From contig JBFMAB010000049.1 of assembly GCA_040755835.1 (NCBI GenBank), positions 24,919-88,918 of the forward strand: 64,000 nucleotides of DNA, read 5' to 3'. Below, in pieces: positions 16,605 to 25,507 of this stretch. Position numbers and translations under genes: made by a program. The notes under the pieces were generated by a model, which saw nothing but the letters and a program-made list of their open reading frames with translations, was not told the DNA's origin and ran no database searches. Every line of letters starts with the position of its first letter. Position 1 is the first letter of the stretch. Source of the DNA: JADLDB01 sp040755835 (lineage in GTDB: Bacteria; Myxococcota; Myxococcia; Myxococcales; Myxococcaceae).

Positions 16605-18370
16605 AGCGGCTCGTCACCGAAGAGGCGCTCGCGGCGCACGTTGCGCACCGTCGTCTCGCCGGGAGGCGGCGAGTCATACGACACCTTCCACACCTCCAGC
16701 GAAACGACGCGCTTCTCCTCGGGCCAGCCGAGCAGCTGCGGGCGGCGCCGCAGGTAGTCGCGGAAGTTGCGCCAGTGGTGTCGCCAGTTGGGCATGCGCC
16801 CGTGCATCTCGCACCAGTGCTGGTTGAGGCCGAGCGGCCCGTGCAAGGGCGCGTCGAAATCCGGCGGCTGGCCGGTGAGCGGGTCGACGTGCGAGCCGTC
16901 GGCCAGCGTGGCGTCCACCACGAGGCTGAAGTCACTCGTCGGCGCGTCGGGCGCGAACATGCTCCAGCCCTGCGGAATCTGCAGGTACTCGATGACGGCG
17001 GTCATCCAGTCGGGCCGCGCGTTGACGCGCCACGCGGGCGGCACGCCCCAGTTCTCCTTCAGCACCTGGCTGCCGACGGCGAGCAGCACCAGGACGGGCG
17101 TCACCGTCCGCACCCAGAAGGCCGCCCGCTCCAACGCGGGCAGCTTCGGCGGCGGCGGGCGCGGCGACAGCACCAGCGCGCCGGTCTCTCCGGCCGCGCG
17201 CAGGCACCACCAGGCGAGCTGCTTGAAGGGCGGCACCACCAGCGTCCAGGCGAGCCAGCGCCAGCCGGGCAGGGACTCCAGCACCTGCGCGACGTCGCCG
17301 GGCGTCAGCGTATGGCCCGGCTTCTCCTCGAAGGTGAGGACGCGCGCGCCGTCGAGCCGCGCCGCCACGCGCGCGCCCATGACGTGCAGGCGGCTGTTCG
17401 GGTCGTACGTCACCGTGCGCTTCGGCAGCTTCGGGTACCGCTTCTTCTCGAGCCACGTCCACGCGTCGGGCGTCAGCAGCAGCACGCCGAAGGCCATCAT
17501 CGCCCACGAGAAGGGGCCCAGCGTGCACACCAGCGCGATGCCGAAGTGCAGCGCCCACACGTTGAGCGCCGCGATGGGCCGGAGCAGCTGCCAGCGCCAC
17601 GGCGTGAGGATGAGCGCCACCAGCGAGCCTTCCACCACCAGCGTGCCGTACGTGAAAAGCGGGCTGAAGAAGCTGGGCTCGTGCAGCCGCAGCCAGCCGG
17701 CGAAGGACGTGTTGAGCCGGTTCTGCCAAAGCACCCAGTGCACCGCGCTGCCGTCGTGCCAGGTGTTCCCCGTCTTGTGCCAGGTGTTGAAAAAGTAGAT
17801 GACGGCGAAGTTGAGCAGCACGCAGAAGTACGCGACGCCGACGTGCACCGGCGCGCGCGAGGCCTCCCACCGCCGCGCCGCCAGGTCCGCCGCGCCCGCG
17901 TCCGGGTGCTGCCGCAGCGAGGCGAACAGCGCGTCCAGCGAGAAGCGTTCGCCCAGCGGGAGAAACAGCGTCCACACCGCGAGGATGTTGAGGACCACGT
18001 TGCCGCCGTGCTGCGGCAACAGGAAGCGCATGTTGACGGCTTCGAGACAGAAGAGCGTCAGCACCTGCATCAGCCGCGTGCGCCAGCCCAGGGTGAAGGC
18101 CACGTACACCAGCGCGATGAGCGCCATGTACACGCGCATCTCCGCGCGCGTGGAGAAGCCCAGGAGCGGCGACCAGAAGTGGCCCGTGGGGGGCAGGAAG
18201 AGCGCGTAGTGGTTGGGCCACAGCCCTTCGTTGGTGAAGAAGCTGACACCGTCGAGGCCGCCCATGCGGTCCCACAGGTTCGTCAGCAGCAGCACGCCGA
18301 AGCAGATGCGGAACAGGCCGAGGGTGCGCGTGTCGACCGTCAGCCAACGCTCTTTCACGAAGCGGAGCAC
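16601..18370 (-). CDS. HTTM domain (vitamin K-dependent gamma-carboxylase-like) membrane protein
   Basis: 589 residues. The N-terminal 330 residues match the HTTM domain pattern: LGLFRICFGVLLLTNLWDR at 17-35, many hydrophobic segments, an FNTWHKTGNTWHDGSAVHW stretch with conserved His/Trp, and PWRWQLLRPIA further on. The C-terminal part (about 400-589) has another hydrophobic segment near 425 and a soluble tail with WSMFAPDAPTSDFSLVVDAT, typical of the long bacterial members. The family is related to gamma-glutamyl carboxylase but the bacterial function is mostly unknown. It is followed by a coupled 45-residue gene and divergent from the ABC ATPase. Confidence 0.85.
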   Translation of the reverse strand: MLRFVKERWLTVDTRTLGLFRICFGVLLLTNLWDRMGGLDGVSFFTNEGLWPNHYALFLPPTGHFWSPLLGFSTRAEMRVYMALIALVYVAFTLGWRTRLMQVLTLFCLEAVNMRFLLPQHGGNVVLNILAVWTLFLPLGERFSLDALFASLRQHPDAGAADLAARRWEASRAPVHVGVAYFCVLLNFAVIYFFNTWHKTGNTWHDGSAVHWVLWQNRLNTSFAGWLRLHEPSFFSPLFTYGTLVVEGSLVALILTPWRWQLLRPIAALNVWALHFGIALVCTLGPFSWAMMAFGVLLLTPDAWTWLEKKRYPKLPKRTVTYDPNSRLHVMGARVAARLDGARVLTFEEKPGHTLTPGDVAQVLESLPGWRWLAWTLVVPPFKQLAWWCLRAAGETGALVLSPRPPPPKLPALERAAFWVRTVTPVLVLLAVGSQVLKENWGVPPAWRVNARPDWMTAVIEYLQIPQGWSMFAPDAPTSDFSLVVDATLADGSHVDPLTGQPPDFDAPLHGPLGLNQHWCEMHGRMPNWRHHWRNFRDYLRRRPQLLGWPEEKRVVSLEVWKVSYDSPPPGETTVRNVRRERLFGDEPL

Positions 18371-18446
18371 CGGCGCACGCTAGCCGAGCGGCAGCCCGAG
18401 TGGGGCACACTCTCCGCGCGGGCGGCCTCGCGTAGAGTATTCGCGC

Positions 18447-19346
18447 ATGTCCGACGCCGTCGTCGCCGAGTCGCTGGAGAAGACGTGGAAGGGCCTCCTC
18501 GGCCCGCCCCACCGCGCGCTCGACGGGCTGTCGCTGCGCATCCCCAGAGGCTCCGCCTTCGGCCTCATCGGCCCCAACGGCGCGGGCAAGACGACGTTCA
18601 TCAAGCTGCTGCTGGGCGTCGCGCGGCCCACCGGTGGCTCGGTGCAGGTGCTGGGCGGCGAGCCCGACGACGCCAGGGTGCGCGCACGCATCGGCTACCT
18701 CCCCGAGCGGCTGCACCTCCCGGCGGCGCTCAAGGCACGCGACTTCCTTCGTTCGGTGGCGACGCTCAAGTCGCTGTCGCCGTCGGCGGCGGAGCTGGCC
18801 GCGCTGCTCGAGCGCGTGGGCCTCGAGGACACGCCGCAGCGCATCGGCACCTTCTCGAAGGGCATGCGGCAGCGGCTCGGCCTGGCCGCCGCGCTGTTGG
18901 GCGAGCCCGAGCTGCTGGTGCTGGACGAGCCCACCGACGGCATCGATCCCGTGGGCCGCGTGGAGGTGCGCGACCTGCTCCTCGAGGAGCGCAGGCGCGG
19001 CGCCACCCTCCTCCTCAACTCGCACCTGCTGGCCGAGACGGAGCGCGTGTGCGACCGCGTCGGCATCCTCGAGAAGGGGCGCCTCAAGCTGGAGGGCGCG
19101 CTGGACGAGGTGCGCCGCGCGTCGGGGCGCTTCTTCGCGCGTTTCACGCCGGACACCGACGTCGCGGTGCTGGCCGCCGCGGGCTTCATGCGAGAAGGGA
19201 ATGGGTGGGCGTTCACCTCCGGTGACGTCGACGCGGTGAACGCCGCGGTGGACCAGGTGAGACGCGCCGGCGGGAAGCTCGTGGAGCTGGTGCCCGCGAC
19301 GCGCGATCTCGAGGCCGTGCTGACCTCGACGCTCGAAGGCGCGTGA
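18447..19346 (+). CDS. ABC transporter ATP-binding protein
   Basis: 299 residues. Walker A is GPNGAGKTT near residues 39-47, the ABC signature is FSKGMRQRLGLAAALLGEPE near 136-155, and Walker B is LLVLDEPTDGIDP just after it, with the H-loop in NSHLLAETERVCD. The short N-terminus and the 80-residue C-terminal extension after the ATPase core fit ABC-2 type exporters. No permease follows directly; the nearest is at 22275, beyond an opposing M16 peptidase gene, and is the likely partner. The gene is convergent with M16 across a hairpin. Confidence 0.9.
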   Translation: MSDAVVAESLEKTWKGLLGPPHRALDGLSLRIPRGSAFGLIGPNGAGKTTFIKLLLGVARPTGGSVQVLGGEPDDARVRARIGYLPERLHLPAALKARDFLRSVATLKSLSPSAAELAALLERVGLEDTPQRIGTFSKGMRQRLGLAAALLGEPELLVLDEPTDGIDPVGRVEVRDLLLEERRRGATLLLNSHLLAETERVCDRVGILEKGRLKLEGALDEVRRASGRFFARFTPDTDVAVLAAAGFMREGNGWAFTSGDVDAVNAAVDQVRRAGGKLVELVPATRDLEAVLTSTLEGA

Positions 19347-19351
19347 GCCCC

Positions 19352-19370
19352 TTCTCCCGCCATGGGAGAG
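19352..19370. terminator. Bidirectional hairpin between ABC ATPase and M16 genes
   Basis: A 7-bp stem (TTCTCCC with GGGAGAG, one G-T pair) and a 5-base loop lies in the 38-base gap between the convergent stops at 19346 and 19385. There is no T-run. Confidence 0.45.
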
Positions 19371-19384
19371 AGCGGGTGACCGAC

Positions 19385-22147
19385 TCAGTAACCGGCCGTC
19401 TGCAGCGCCTCGCGGATGACGGCCTCGTCGCCGACGAGCGACAGCACCGTACTGCCGCGGCACGAACGCCACACCTCCTCGAGCTGCGGCTTGCCGACGC
19501 CCGCGAGCACGTCGAACGTCTTCGCGCCCTCCTCGGTCGAGCGCCCCAGCATCACCCGCTGCGTCAGGACGCGCGCCACCAGCTCGGTGCTCGAGTCCAA
19601 CATCGTCGCCTCGCGCGCCACCTCCCAGCGCGCGCGGCCGATGGCCTGCTCGGTGAGGGCCTCGGTGGCGAAGCCTTCCGTCAGGCGGCGCACCACGCCG
19701 AGCGCCTGGCCGAGACGCCCGTTCTCGATGCTGCCTTCCCAGTCGAGGCGCGAGGTGCCGTCCGCCAACATCCTCGCCGAGCCATGAATGCCGTAGGACG
19801 CGCCGAGCTCGCCGCGGATGGTGTCGAAGAGCGTCGCGCCCAGCAGGTTGGCGGCCACCTTGTTGCTCAGCTCCTGCACCTCGGTCTTCCCGGGCGCGAG
19901 GCAGGCCAGGTGCAGCCGCGCCTGGGTGGCGTTCGCCTGCGCGGTGACGAGCACCACCGGTCCGGAGCGGCGGGGAATCTCGAGCGGCGGCGCGGCGTCC
20001 ACCGGCTTCGACGGAGCGGTCCAGCCCGAGAAACGCGCGCGTACGTCCTGCATCGTCTTCTCGGCGTCGAGGTCGCCCGTCACCACCAGCACCGCGCCGG
20101 CCGGGGACCAGGCGCGCTCGAACCAGCGCTCGACGTCGGAGGCCGACAGCTTCTTCTGGTCCGCCACGGTGGCAGTGCGCCCGAACGGGTGCCCCGCGAA
20201 GAGCGCCGCGTCGAGGTCGCGCTCGGCGCGCACCACCGGCAGCGTCTCCGTCTTCGCGAGGTAGTCGCCGAACTCCGTCTTGAAGTACTCGAGCTCCGAC
20301 GTCTCGACGTGCATCGATGTCACGCGCTCGGCCAGCTGCGCCAGCATGTTGGGCACGTTCCCGTTGGCGCCGGTGCCCGTCACGCTCGACGCGTCCGGGT
20401 GCAAGCGGGTCTGCCAGCTGATGCCGAAGTCCGCCGGGTCGCCGGCGGCGTGCGCCCTCGGCGAGGCCACCTCCATGCCGAGGTCCGGCGCGCCGACGGG
20501 CGTGGCCATGCCGCTGCCGGTGGGGAAGGTGAGCTGCACCACGGCCACGGGGAGCGCGTCACGCCGCCGGTGCACCACCACCTTGAGGCCGTTGGGCAAG
20601 GTCTCGACGATGTGATCCCGCTTCGCGCGGACGACGGTCTCCAGCGCCCGGCTCTGCTGGGAGGCGCCCAGCGCGCGCACGCGCTCGGCAGCGATGACGG
20701 GCAGCTTCGTGTCGGCGACTGCGGGCGCGAGGCCGGTGCTGCCCGAGGTCACGTCCTTCGCGTCGGGCGGGAATGGCTCCACCAGCACCGCGCGGGCGCG
20801 CTGCCGCGTCAGGTACTTCTCGGCGAAGTGCGTCACCTGCGACTCGTTCACGTCGATGAGCGCCTTGAGGCGGCGGCTGTAGGTGAGCGGGTCGCCGGTG
20901 AAGTGGGCGGACATCGCGCGCTCGGCCCCGCGCAGCGCGATGTCCTCGGCGTCGAACGTCATCTGCATCACCGCCGAGTTGCGCGCGCGGCCGAAGCGCT
21001 TCGCGGTCGCGACGAGCAGGTTCGCGTCGGCAGCTTCCTCCGACGGCGCCCAGATGTTGACGAGCTGGTCGAGCAGCTTCTCGTACGACTTCTCCGCGTG
21101 GTCGCCGCGGCGCAGCGTCGCCTGCGCCACCAGCATCGACGCCTCGGCGCCGGGCACCGTGAAGACGCCGACGCCGACGATGTCGGGGTCCGAGAGGAAG
21201 GCCGCGCTCAGCTCGCGGTTCGCCGCCGAGCGCACGAAGTCGAGCAGCACCGTGTCGGCGTCGAAGGCGCGCGGCAGCGACCACACGACGTAGAGCTCGG
21301 GCGTGGCGACGGTGGAGTGCTTCTTGATGAGCTTCGCCGGAGGTGGCTCGGGCAGCGGCGGCGCCTCGGCCTTCACGCGCGGGGGGAACGGCTCCTTCGT
21401 CGGAGGCTTTGGCATGAAGAAGCCCCCGGGCAACCCACGGAAGAGCGCGGAGTGGATGTTCGCGAGATCCACGTCGCCGATGATGACCATGGTCATGTTC
21501 TTCGGCTGGTAGTGCTGCGCGACGAAGGCCTTCGCGTCGTCCAGGCTGATGTTCGAGAGGCTCTCGTGGCTGCCGCCGACGGGCCGCGCGTACGGGTGGC
21601 CGGGCGGAAACGCCGCCTCCTGCAGGAAGTTGAAGGCCGGGCCGATGGCGTTCTCACCGCGCTGCCGCAGCTCGTTTCGCACCACCTCGCGCTCGACCTC
21701 GAAGGTGCGCTCGTCCACGCCCAGCAGCGGGTTGGTGAGCCGCCCGACGTCGATGGCCAGGAGCGCCGGCAACAGCTCCTTCGGGCCGACCTCGAAGTAC
21801 ATGGTGGCGTCGAGGTTGGTGCTGGCGTTGAGCAAGCCCACCCCCACGTTCTCGAGCTGCGTCCACGCGGTGCCGCCGCCGTTGGGCTTTGCGCGGAAGG
21901 CGAGGTGCTCGACGAGGTGCGCGAGCCCCTCCTTGCCTTTCGGGTCGCCGGAGCTGCCGACGTCCACCACGGTGAAGACGCCCACCAGCGGCGCCGCGTG
22001 GTCCTCCTCGACGATGATGCGCAGGCCGTTGTCGAGGCGGAACTCACGCATGCGGAACTGCACGTCGGTCATCGCCGGCTTGCCGGCGCGCGGCAGCGTC
22101 GCACATCCGCTGGCGACCACGAGGAGAGCAAGCAGGGCCATGCGCAT
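19385..22147 (-). CDS. M16 family zinc metallopeptidase lipoprotein (two M16 units)
   Basis: 920 residues from the ATG at 22147, which has GGAGG 7 bases before it. The first residues form a lipoprotein signal with lipobox ASGC (Cys15). The inverted zinc motif HLVEH is at 77-81, with the third ligand expected in the EVEREVVRNELRQRGENA stretch near 150-166. Two M16 units plus linkers account for the length, as in PqqL/pitrilysin-like proteins; the second unit (about 480-900) lacks an HXXEH motif and is probably the structural half. Probably a periplasmic or outer-membrane protease for peptides. It lies in opposite orientation between an ABC ATPase and an ABC permease. Confidence 0.9.
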   Translation of the reverse strand: MRMALLALLVVASGCATLPRAGKPAMTDVQFRMREFRLDNGLRIIVEEDHAAPLVGVFTVVDVGSSGDPKGKEGLAHLVEHLAFRAKPNGGGTAWTQLENVGVGLLNASTNLDATMYFEVGPKELLPALLAIDVGRLTNPLLGVDERTFEVEREVVRNELRQRGENAIGPAFNFLQEAAFPPGHPYARPVGGSHESLSNISLDDAKAFVAQHYQPKNMTMVIIGDVDLANIHSALFRGLPGGFFMPKPPTKEPFPPRVKAEAPPLPEPPPAKLIKKHSTVATPELYVVWSLPRAFDADTVLLDFVRSAANRELSAAFLSDPDIVGVGVFTVPGAEASMLVAQATLRRGDHAEKSYEKLLDQLVNIWAPSEEAADANLLVATAKRFGRARNSAVMQMTFDAEDIALRGAERAMSAHFTGDPLTYSRRLKALIDVNESQVTHFAEKYLTRQRARAVLVEPFPPDAKDVTSGSTGLAPAVADTKLPVIAAERVRALGASQQSRALETVVRAKRDHIVETLPNGLKVVVHRRRDALPVAVVQLTFPTGSGMATPVGAPDLGMEVASPRAHAAGDPADFGISWQTRLHPDASSVTGTGANGNVPNMLAQLAERVTSMHVETSELEYFKTEFGDYLAKTETLPVVRAERDLDAALFAGHPFGRTATVADQKKLSASDVERWFERAWSPAGAVLVVTGDLDAEKTMQDVRARFSGWTAPSKPVDAAPPLEIPRRSGPVVLVTAQANATQARLHLACLAPGKTEVQELSNKVAANLLGATLFDTIRGELGASYGIHGSARMLADGTSRLDWEGSIENGRLGQALGVVRRLTEGFATEALTEQAIGRARWEVAREATMLDSSTELVARVLTQRVMLGRSTEEGAKTFDVLAGVGKPQLEEVWRSCRGSTVLSLVGDEAVIREALQTAGY

Positions 22148-22274
22148 CGTCGTTCCTCCGTCCGGGGACCGACGCACGGTGTAGGCGACCGCCGCTCCCC
22201 GCGACAGAGCCTTTTTCCCGGCTTGGACCGCGGCCGCGGCTTCGGCCAGAGTCGGCCGCGGAAAGGACTCGGAC

Positions 22275-23111
22275 GTGAGGCAGCTCTTTCGCGTTGCGCT
22301 CGACCTGCTCCTCGAGGCGTCGCGCCGCAAGTGGTTCCTCGGGTTGTTCGGCGCCATCACCCTGGTGCTGCTGGCGCTCGGCCTGTCGCTGCAGCTCGAG
22401 GTCGTGGACGGCGCCATCGCCGGCTCGAAGCTGTTCGGCGAGGTGCTGTTCGACGACATCCTCACGGTGAACCGGGTGCTGGGCCCGCTGTACCTCGCCG
22501 CGGCGTACCTGGGCTTCTACGGGGGCGCCTTCTTCCTGGCGCTCGCGTGCAGCGACTTCGCGCCCGAGCTGCTCGCGCCCGGCCGCATCGAGCACCTCTT
22601 GTCGCTGCCGGTGGCGCGCTGGCAGCTGTTGTTCGGCACCTGGCTGGGCGTGGTGGTGCTGGCCGCGGCGGGCACGCTGTACGGCGCGCTGGGCCTCACG
22701 GTGCTGATGGGCCTGAAAGCCGGCGCGTGGAGCCCCAACCTCCTCGTCGGCGCGGCCATCGGCTGGGTGGGCTTCTGCGCGCTGTACTCGGTGATGCTGA
22801 CGGCGGCCTTTTTCGTGCGCAGCGCGGCGGTGTCGGGTTCGCTGGGGGTGTTGACGCTGGGGCTGGGCGTCTTCGCCAGCTTCCGCGAGTCCATCGCCGC
22901 GGTGATGGAGCCTGGCGTGGGCCGCCTCGCCTTCCAGTACGCGATGCTGCCCATTCCGCGCCTCGCCTCGCTGGCCACCGCCGCCGCGCGCATCGCCGCC
23001 GCGCAGCCGTTGGAAGGCGAAGCGGTGGCGCGGTTGGTGGGCGGGTGCTTCGTCTTCTCCGCGGCGCTGTTGTCGGTGGCCGCCTGGCGCTTCGAGAACA
23101 AGGACTTTTGA
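22275..23111 (+). CDS. ABC-2 type transporter permease
   Basis: 278 residues starting at a GTG with AAGGA 7 bases before it. Six hydrophobic segments can be seen (about 20-42, 68-92, 117-140, 146-168, 176-198 and 255-270). The segment order and the ending AAWRFENKDF fit ABC-2 permeases, where xF-x-x-[KR]D near the C-terminus is common. It is probably the membrane partner of the ATPase at 18447, although an opposing M16 gene separates them. The next gene starts 2 bases after the stop, so both are in one operon. The exported substrate is unknown. Confidence 0.8.
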   Translation: MRQLFRVALDLLLEASRRKWFLGLFGAITLVLLALGLSLQLEVVDGAIAGSKLFGEVLFDDILTVNRVLGPLYLAAAYLGFYGGAFFLALACSDFAPELLAPGRIEHLLSLPVARWQLLFGTWLGVVVLAAAGTLYGALGLTVLMGLKAGAWSPNLLVGAAIGWVGFCALYSVMLTAAFFVRSAAVSGSLGVLTLGLGVFASFRESIAAVMEPGVGRLAFQYAMLPIPRLASLATAAARIAAAQPLEGEAVARLVGGCFVFSAALLSVAAWRFENKDF

Positions 23112-23113
23112 CG

Positions 23114-24217
23114 ATGGCGACGATGAAGCGGCGCGCGCGATGGCCGTGGCTGATGGCGGCGGGGGTGCTGCTCGCGCTGGGCGCCTGGCTGATGCTGGGC
23201 AACGAGCCGGCGCCGAGGCCGCCGCCGCCGCAGGTCACCCTCCCCAAGCGCATGACGAAAGAAGAGAAGCAGCGCGGTGAGGCCCGCCAGACGTGGGTGC
23301 CGCTCGCGCCGCCCGACGCTGGAGCGCGCCTCCCGCCGCCGTCGCGCCCGAGAGATCCGGTGATGGCGATGATGCCGCCAAAGGTGGATCGCGCCGCCGT
23401 CGTCGCCGAGGTGAACGCCATCCTCCACTCGGAGCTGGGCGGCCTCATGATGGACTGCCTCTTCGAGGGCGACCCCGCGGCACTGGCGATGCTGCGCGAC
23501 GGCGGCTTCGACCCGGCGACGAAGGTGGACCGGGTGGCGCTCATCGACGACGCCTTCGTCGTCACCGGCGACTTCCGCGGCTCGGCCTTCGACCGCTTCC
23601 TGCCCGGCGGCACCACGCGGCGCGGCTACGGCCAGAAAGGCCAGCTGCTCGAGTGGGCGCGGCCCGACGGCGGCACCAACGTGATGGGCCTGTGGGACGC
23701 GCAGCTGCTGGTCGCCGGCGAGGACGAGGCGGGCACGAAGGCGCTGCTCGACCGCCTCGAGTCGTCGGGCCCGCCGGCGCCGGGCGTGCTGAAGGAAGAG
23801 GACGCCTGGGGCGAGGTGTACGGCGTCGTCGCCGCCGGCGCGGTGGCGGACCTCCTCGCCAGGCAGGACGAGCGGCTCGCCCAGACAGTGCGCGACAGCG
23901 CGAAGGACTTCACCATGCACCTCGACGTCGGCCACGACGTGGGCCTGGTGGGCGACGTGGCCGTCAACGATCCGCAGAAGGGTGACGAGCTGCGCAAGGC
24001 GCTGGGCTCGGCGCTTGCCCTCGCCCGCATGCAGGCCCAGGCGCGCGGCCGCGACGGGGAGGCCCGACTGCTCGACCTCGCGATGGTGCGCGGCCTCGAG
24101 GACGGCGCCTTCCGCCTCGAGGCGGGCCTGCCGTACGAATACCTCAAGGCGTCATTGGAACAGTGCGTCGCCCGCCAGCGCGAACGCCGGCTTCGCCGCG
24201 AGGCCGATGGGGGGTAA
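23114..24217 (+). CDS. Uncharacterised membrane-anchored protein
   Basis: 367 residues from the ATG at 23114, 2 bases after the permease stop. The frame is open far upstream but that part is only a shadow of the permease and M16 genes. A basic start is followed by one hydrophobic anchor (about 10-28) and a Pro-rich linker, then a soluble mostly helical domain from about residue 85 with RAAVVAEVNAILHSELGGLM and several Asp/Gly-rich turns. No catalytic motif is recognised. By position it may belong to the ABC system; equally it may be a stand-alone periplasmic protein. The C-terminal codons overlap a possible early start of the sigma factor gene. Confidence 0.75.
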   Translation: MATMKRRARWPWLMAAGVLLALGAWLMLGNEPAPRPPPPQVTLPKRMTKEEKQRGEARQTWVPLAPPDAGARLPPPSRPRDPVMAMMPPKVDRAAVVAEVNAILHSELGGLMMDCLFEGDPAALAMLRDGGFDPATKVDRVALIDDAFVVTGDFRGSAFDRFLPGGTTRRGYGQKGQLLEWARPDGGTNVMGLWDAQLLVAGEDEAGTKALLDRLESSGPPAPGVLKEEDAWGEVYGVVAAGAVADLLARQDERLAQTVRDSAKDFTMHLDVGHDVGLVGDVAVNDPQKGDELRKALGSALALARMQAQARGRDGEARLLDLAMVRGLEDGAFRLEAGLPYEYLKASLEQCVARQRERRLRREADGG

Positions 24218-24271
24218 GCATCCCGATCTGGATGAGCAAGTCCGCGCCAGCCTTCGCGATTTCGTCGCCGC

Positions 24272-24298
24272 GAAACACGGCCGTGGGCGTCTTCGTAC
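24272..24298 (+). promoter_or_regulatory. ECF-type promoter candidate ahead of the sigma gene
   Basis: GAAAC (24272-24276) and CGTAC (24294-24298) are separated by 17 bases, close to the GGAAC / CGT pattern of many ECF promoters. The 100 bases before the GTG at 24318 are less GC-rich than the coding DNA on either side, as expected for a promoter. Autoregulation by the sigma factor is inferred only from this match. Confidence 0.3.
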
Positions 24299-24317
24299 GT
24301 CGGACGATGAGGCAGCC

Positions 24318-24860
24318 GTGACCGGCGCGCCCAGCGACGAGGAGCTCATGGAGCGGTACTGCGGTGGCGACACGCGCGCGCTCGAGGCGCTGTTCGACCG
24401 GCACGCGGCCGGCGTGCACGGCTTCCTCGCCCGCATGGTGCGCGACGACGCCCTCGCCGACGACCTCCTGCAGACCACCTTCCTGTCGGTGGTGCGCTCG
24501 GCGGACCGCTACCAGCGCGGCAGCCCGGTGCGGCCCTGGCTCCTCACCATCGCCGGGAACGCGGCGCGCGACACGCTGCGGCGGCGCCGCATGGGCGTCG
24601 AGGTGCAGGCGACCGATGAGTCGAAGGCGCCGGAGCCCGCCGTCGAGCCCGCGCTGAGCGACCCGCTGGCGCGCGCGCGCATCGAGCAGGCGTTCGAGCA
24701 GCTGCCCGCGCAGCAGCGCGAGGCAGTGCTGCTGCACAAGGTGCACGGGCTGTCCTTCGACCAGATCGCCGAGGCGCTGGACATCTCCCCGACGGCGGCC
24801 CGCATCCGCGCGCACCGGGGCTACGAGAAGCTGCGCGAGCTGCTGGAGGGCCTGCGATGA
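24318..24860 (+). CDS. ECF-family RNA polymerase sigma factor
   Basis: 180 residues from the GTG at 24318, which has GAGG 5 bases before it. An ATG at 24207 would add 37 residues, but about a third of those codons end in A or T, unlike the rest of the gene, so I reject it. Region 2 includes ALFDRHAAGVHGFLARMVRD, LADDLLQTTFLSVVRSADRY and WLLTIAGNAARDTLRRR (DNA melting and -10 reading). Region 4 includes FEQLPAQQREAVLLHKVHGL and the helix-turn-helix DQIAEALDISPTAARIRAHR. The stop overlaps the next gene's ATG (ATGA), so the membrane protein is made together with it and is the likely anti-sigma factor. Confidence 0.9.
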   Translation: MTGAPSDEELMERYCGGDTRALEALFDRHAAGVHGFLARMVRDDALADDLLQTTFLSVVRSADRYQRGSPVRPWLLTIAGNAARDTLRRRRMGVEVQATDESKAPEPAVEPALSDPLARARIEQAFEQLPAQQREAVLLHKVHGLSFDQIAEALDISPTAARIRAHRGYEKLRELLEGLR

Positions 24861-25507
24861 CGCCCGACCTCCAGGTGCCGCCGCCGCGCCCGCCGAGGGC
24901 CGACGCGCTGGCCGCCGCCCGCGCCGCCATGCTGGCCGAGGCCGCGAAGCCCAGGGGCGCGGGTTGGCGCGCGCGCATGCTGCTGGTGCTGGCGCTCACC
25001 GTCGGCGTCTTCGCGGTGGTGGCGGTGGTGGGCTCGCTGACCGGCTTCGTCTCACCCGCGGTGCTGGCGGCGCGCTGGGTGACGGCGCTGCCGGTGGCGC
25101 TCGCGGGCACGCTGACGGTGGTGGCCGCGTGGACGCCGGGCAAGCGGGCGCTGCGCCTGGGCGCGGTATTCCTCGCCGGGGGCGCGATGCTGGCGCTGGT
25201 GCTGGGCCGCGCAGCGTCCTCGTACACGAGCGCCACGCCCGAGTGGGTGTGCACGGCGAGCCACATCGCCGCGGCGATTCCGGCGGGCGCGGTGGGCCTC
25301 CTCGGCCTGCGCGGCATGGCGCCCAACCGGCTGCGCGCGGTGCTGGCGGGCCTCGGCATCGGCACGGTGGGCGCGCTGCTGGGCGAGCTCCTCTGCGAGC
25401 GCGGGCCGATGCACGTGGGGCTGTACCACCTGTCGGCGTGGGCGGTGGTGGCCGCGGCCATCGTCGTGGTGGCGTCGCGCCTGACGCCGAGGTCCTTCGC
25501 GCCATGA
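24857..25507 (+). CDS. Six-span membrane protein, putative anti-sigma factor (NrsF/DUF1109-like)
   Basis: 216 residues with a 38-residue cytoplasmic-type N-terminus and six hydrophobic segments (about 40-62, 73-90, 98-119, 136-152, 160-178 and 190-210). The start overlaps the sigma factor stop in ATGA, the classic arrangement of ECF sigma and membrane anti-sigma genes. Six spans and conserved Cys/His residues (CTASH, LCERGPMHVG) recall the NrsF/DUF1109 anti-sigma family, but the match is by eye only. If right, it holds the sigma factor at the membrane until a signal releases it. Confidence 0.6.
   Translation: MTPDLQVPPPRPPRADALAAARAAMLAEAAKPRGAGWRARMLLVLALTVGVFAVVAVVGSLTGFVSPAVLAARWVTALPVALAGTLTVVAAWTPGKRALRLGAVFLAGGAMLALVLGRAASSYTSATPEWVCTASHIAAAIPAGAVGLLGLRGMAPNRLRAVLAGLGIGTVGALLGELLCERGPMHVGLYHLSAWAVVAAAIVVVASRLTPRSFAP

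Noticed and set aside
24207..24317. An upstream ATG would lengthen the sigma factor by 37 residues.
   Set aside because: About a third of these codons end in A or T, unlike the rest of the gene, and a GAGG-supported GTG follows.
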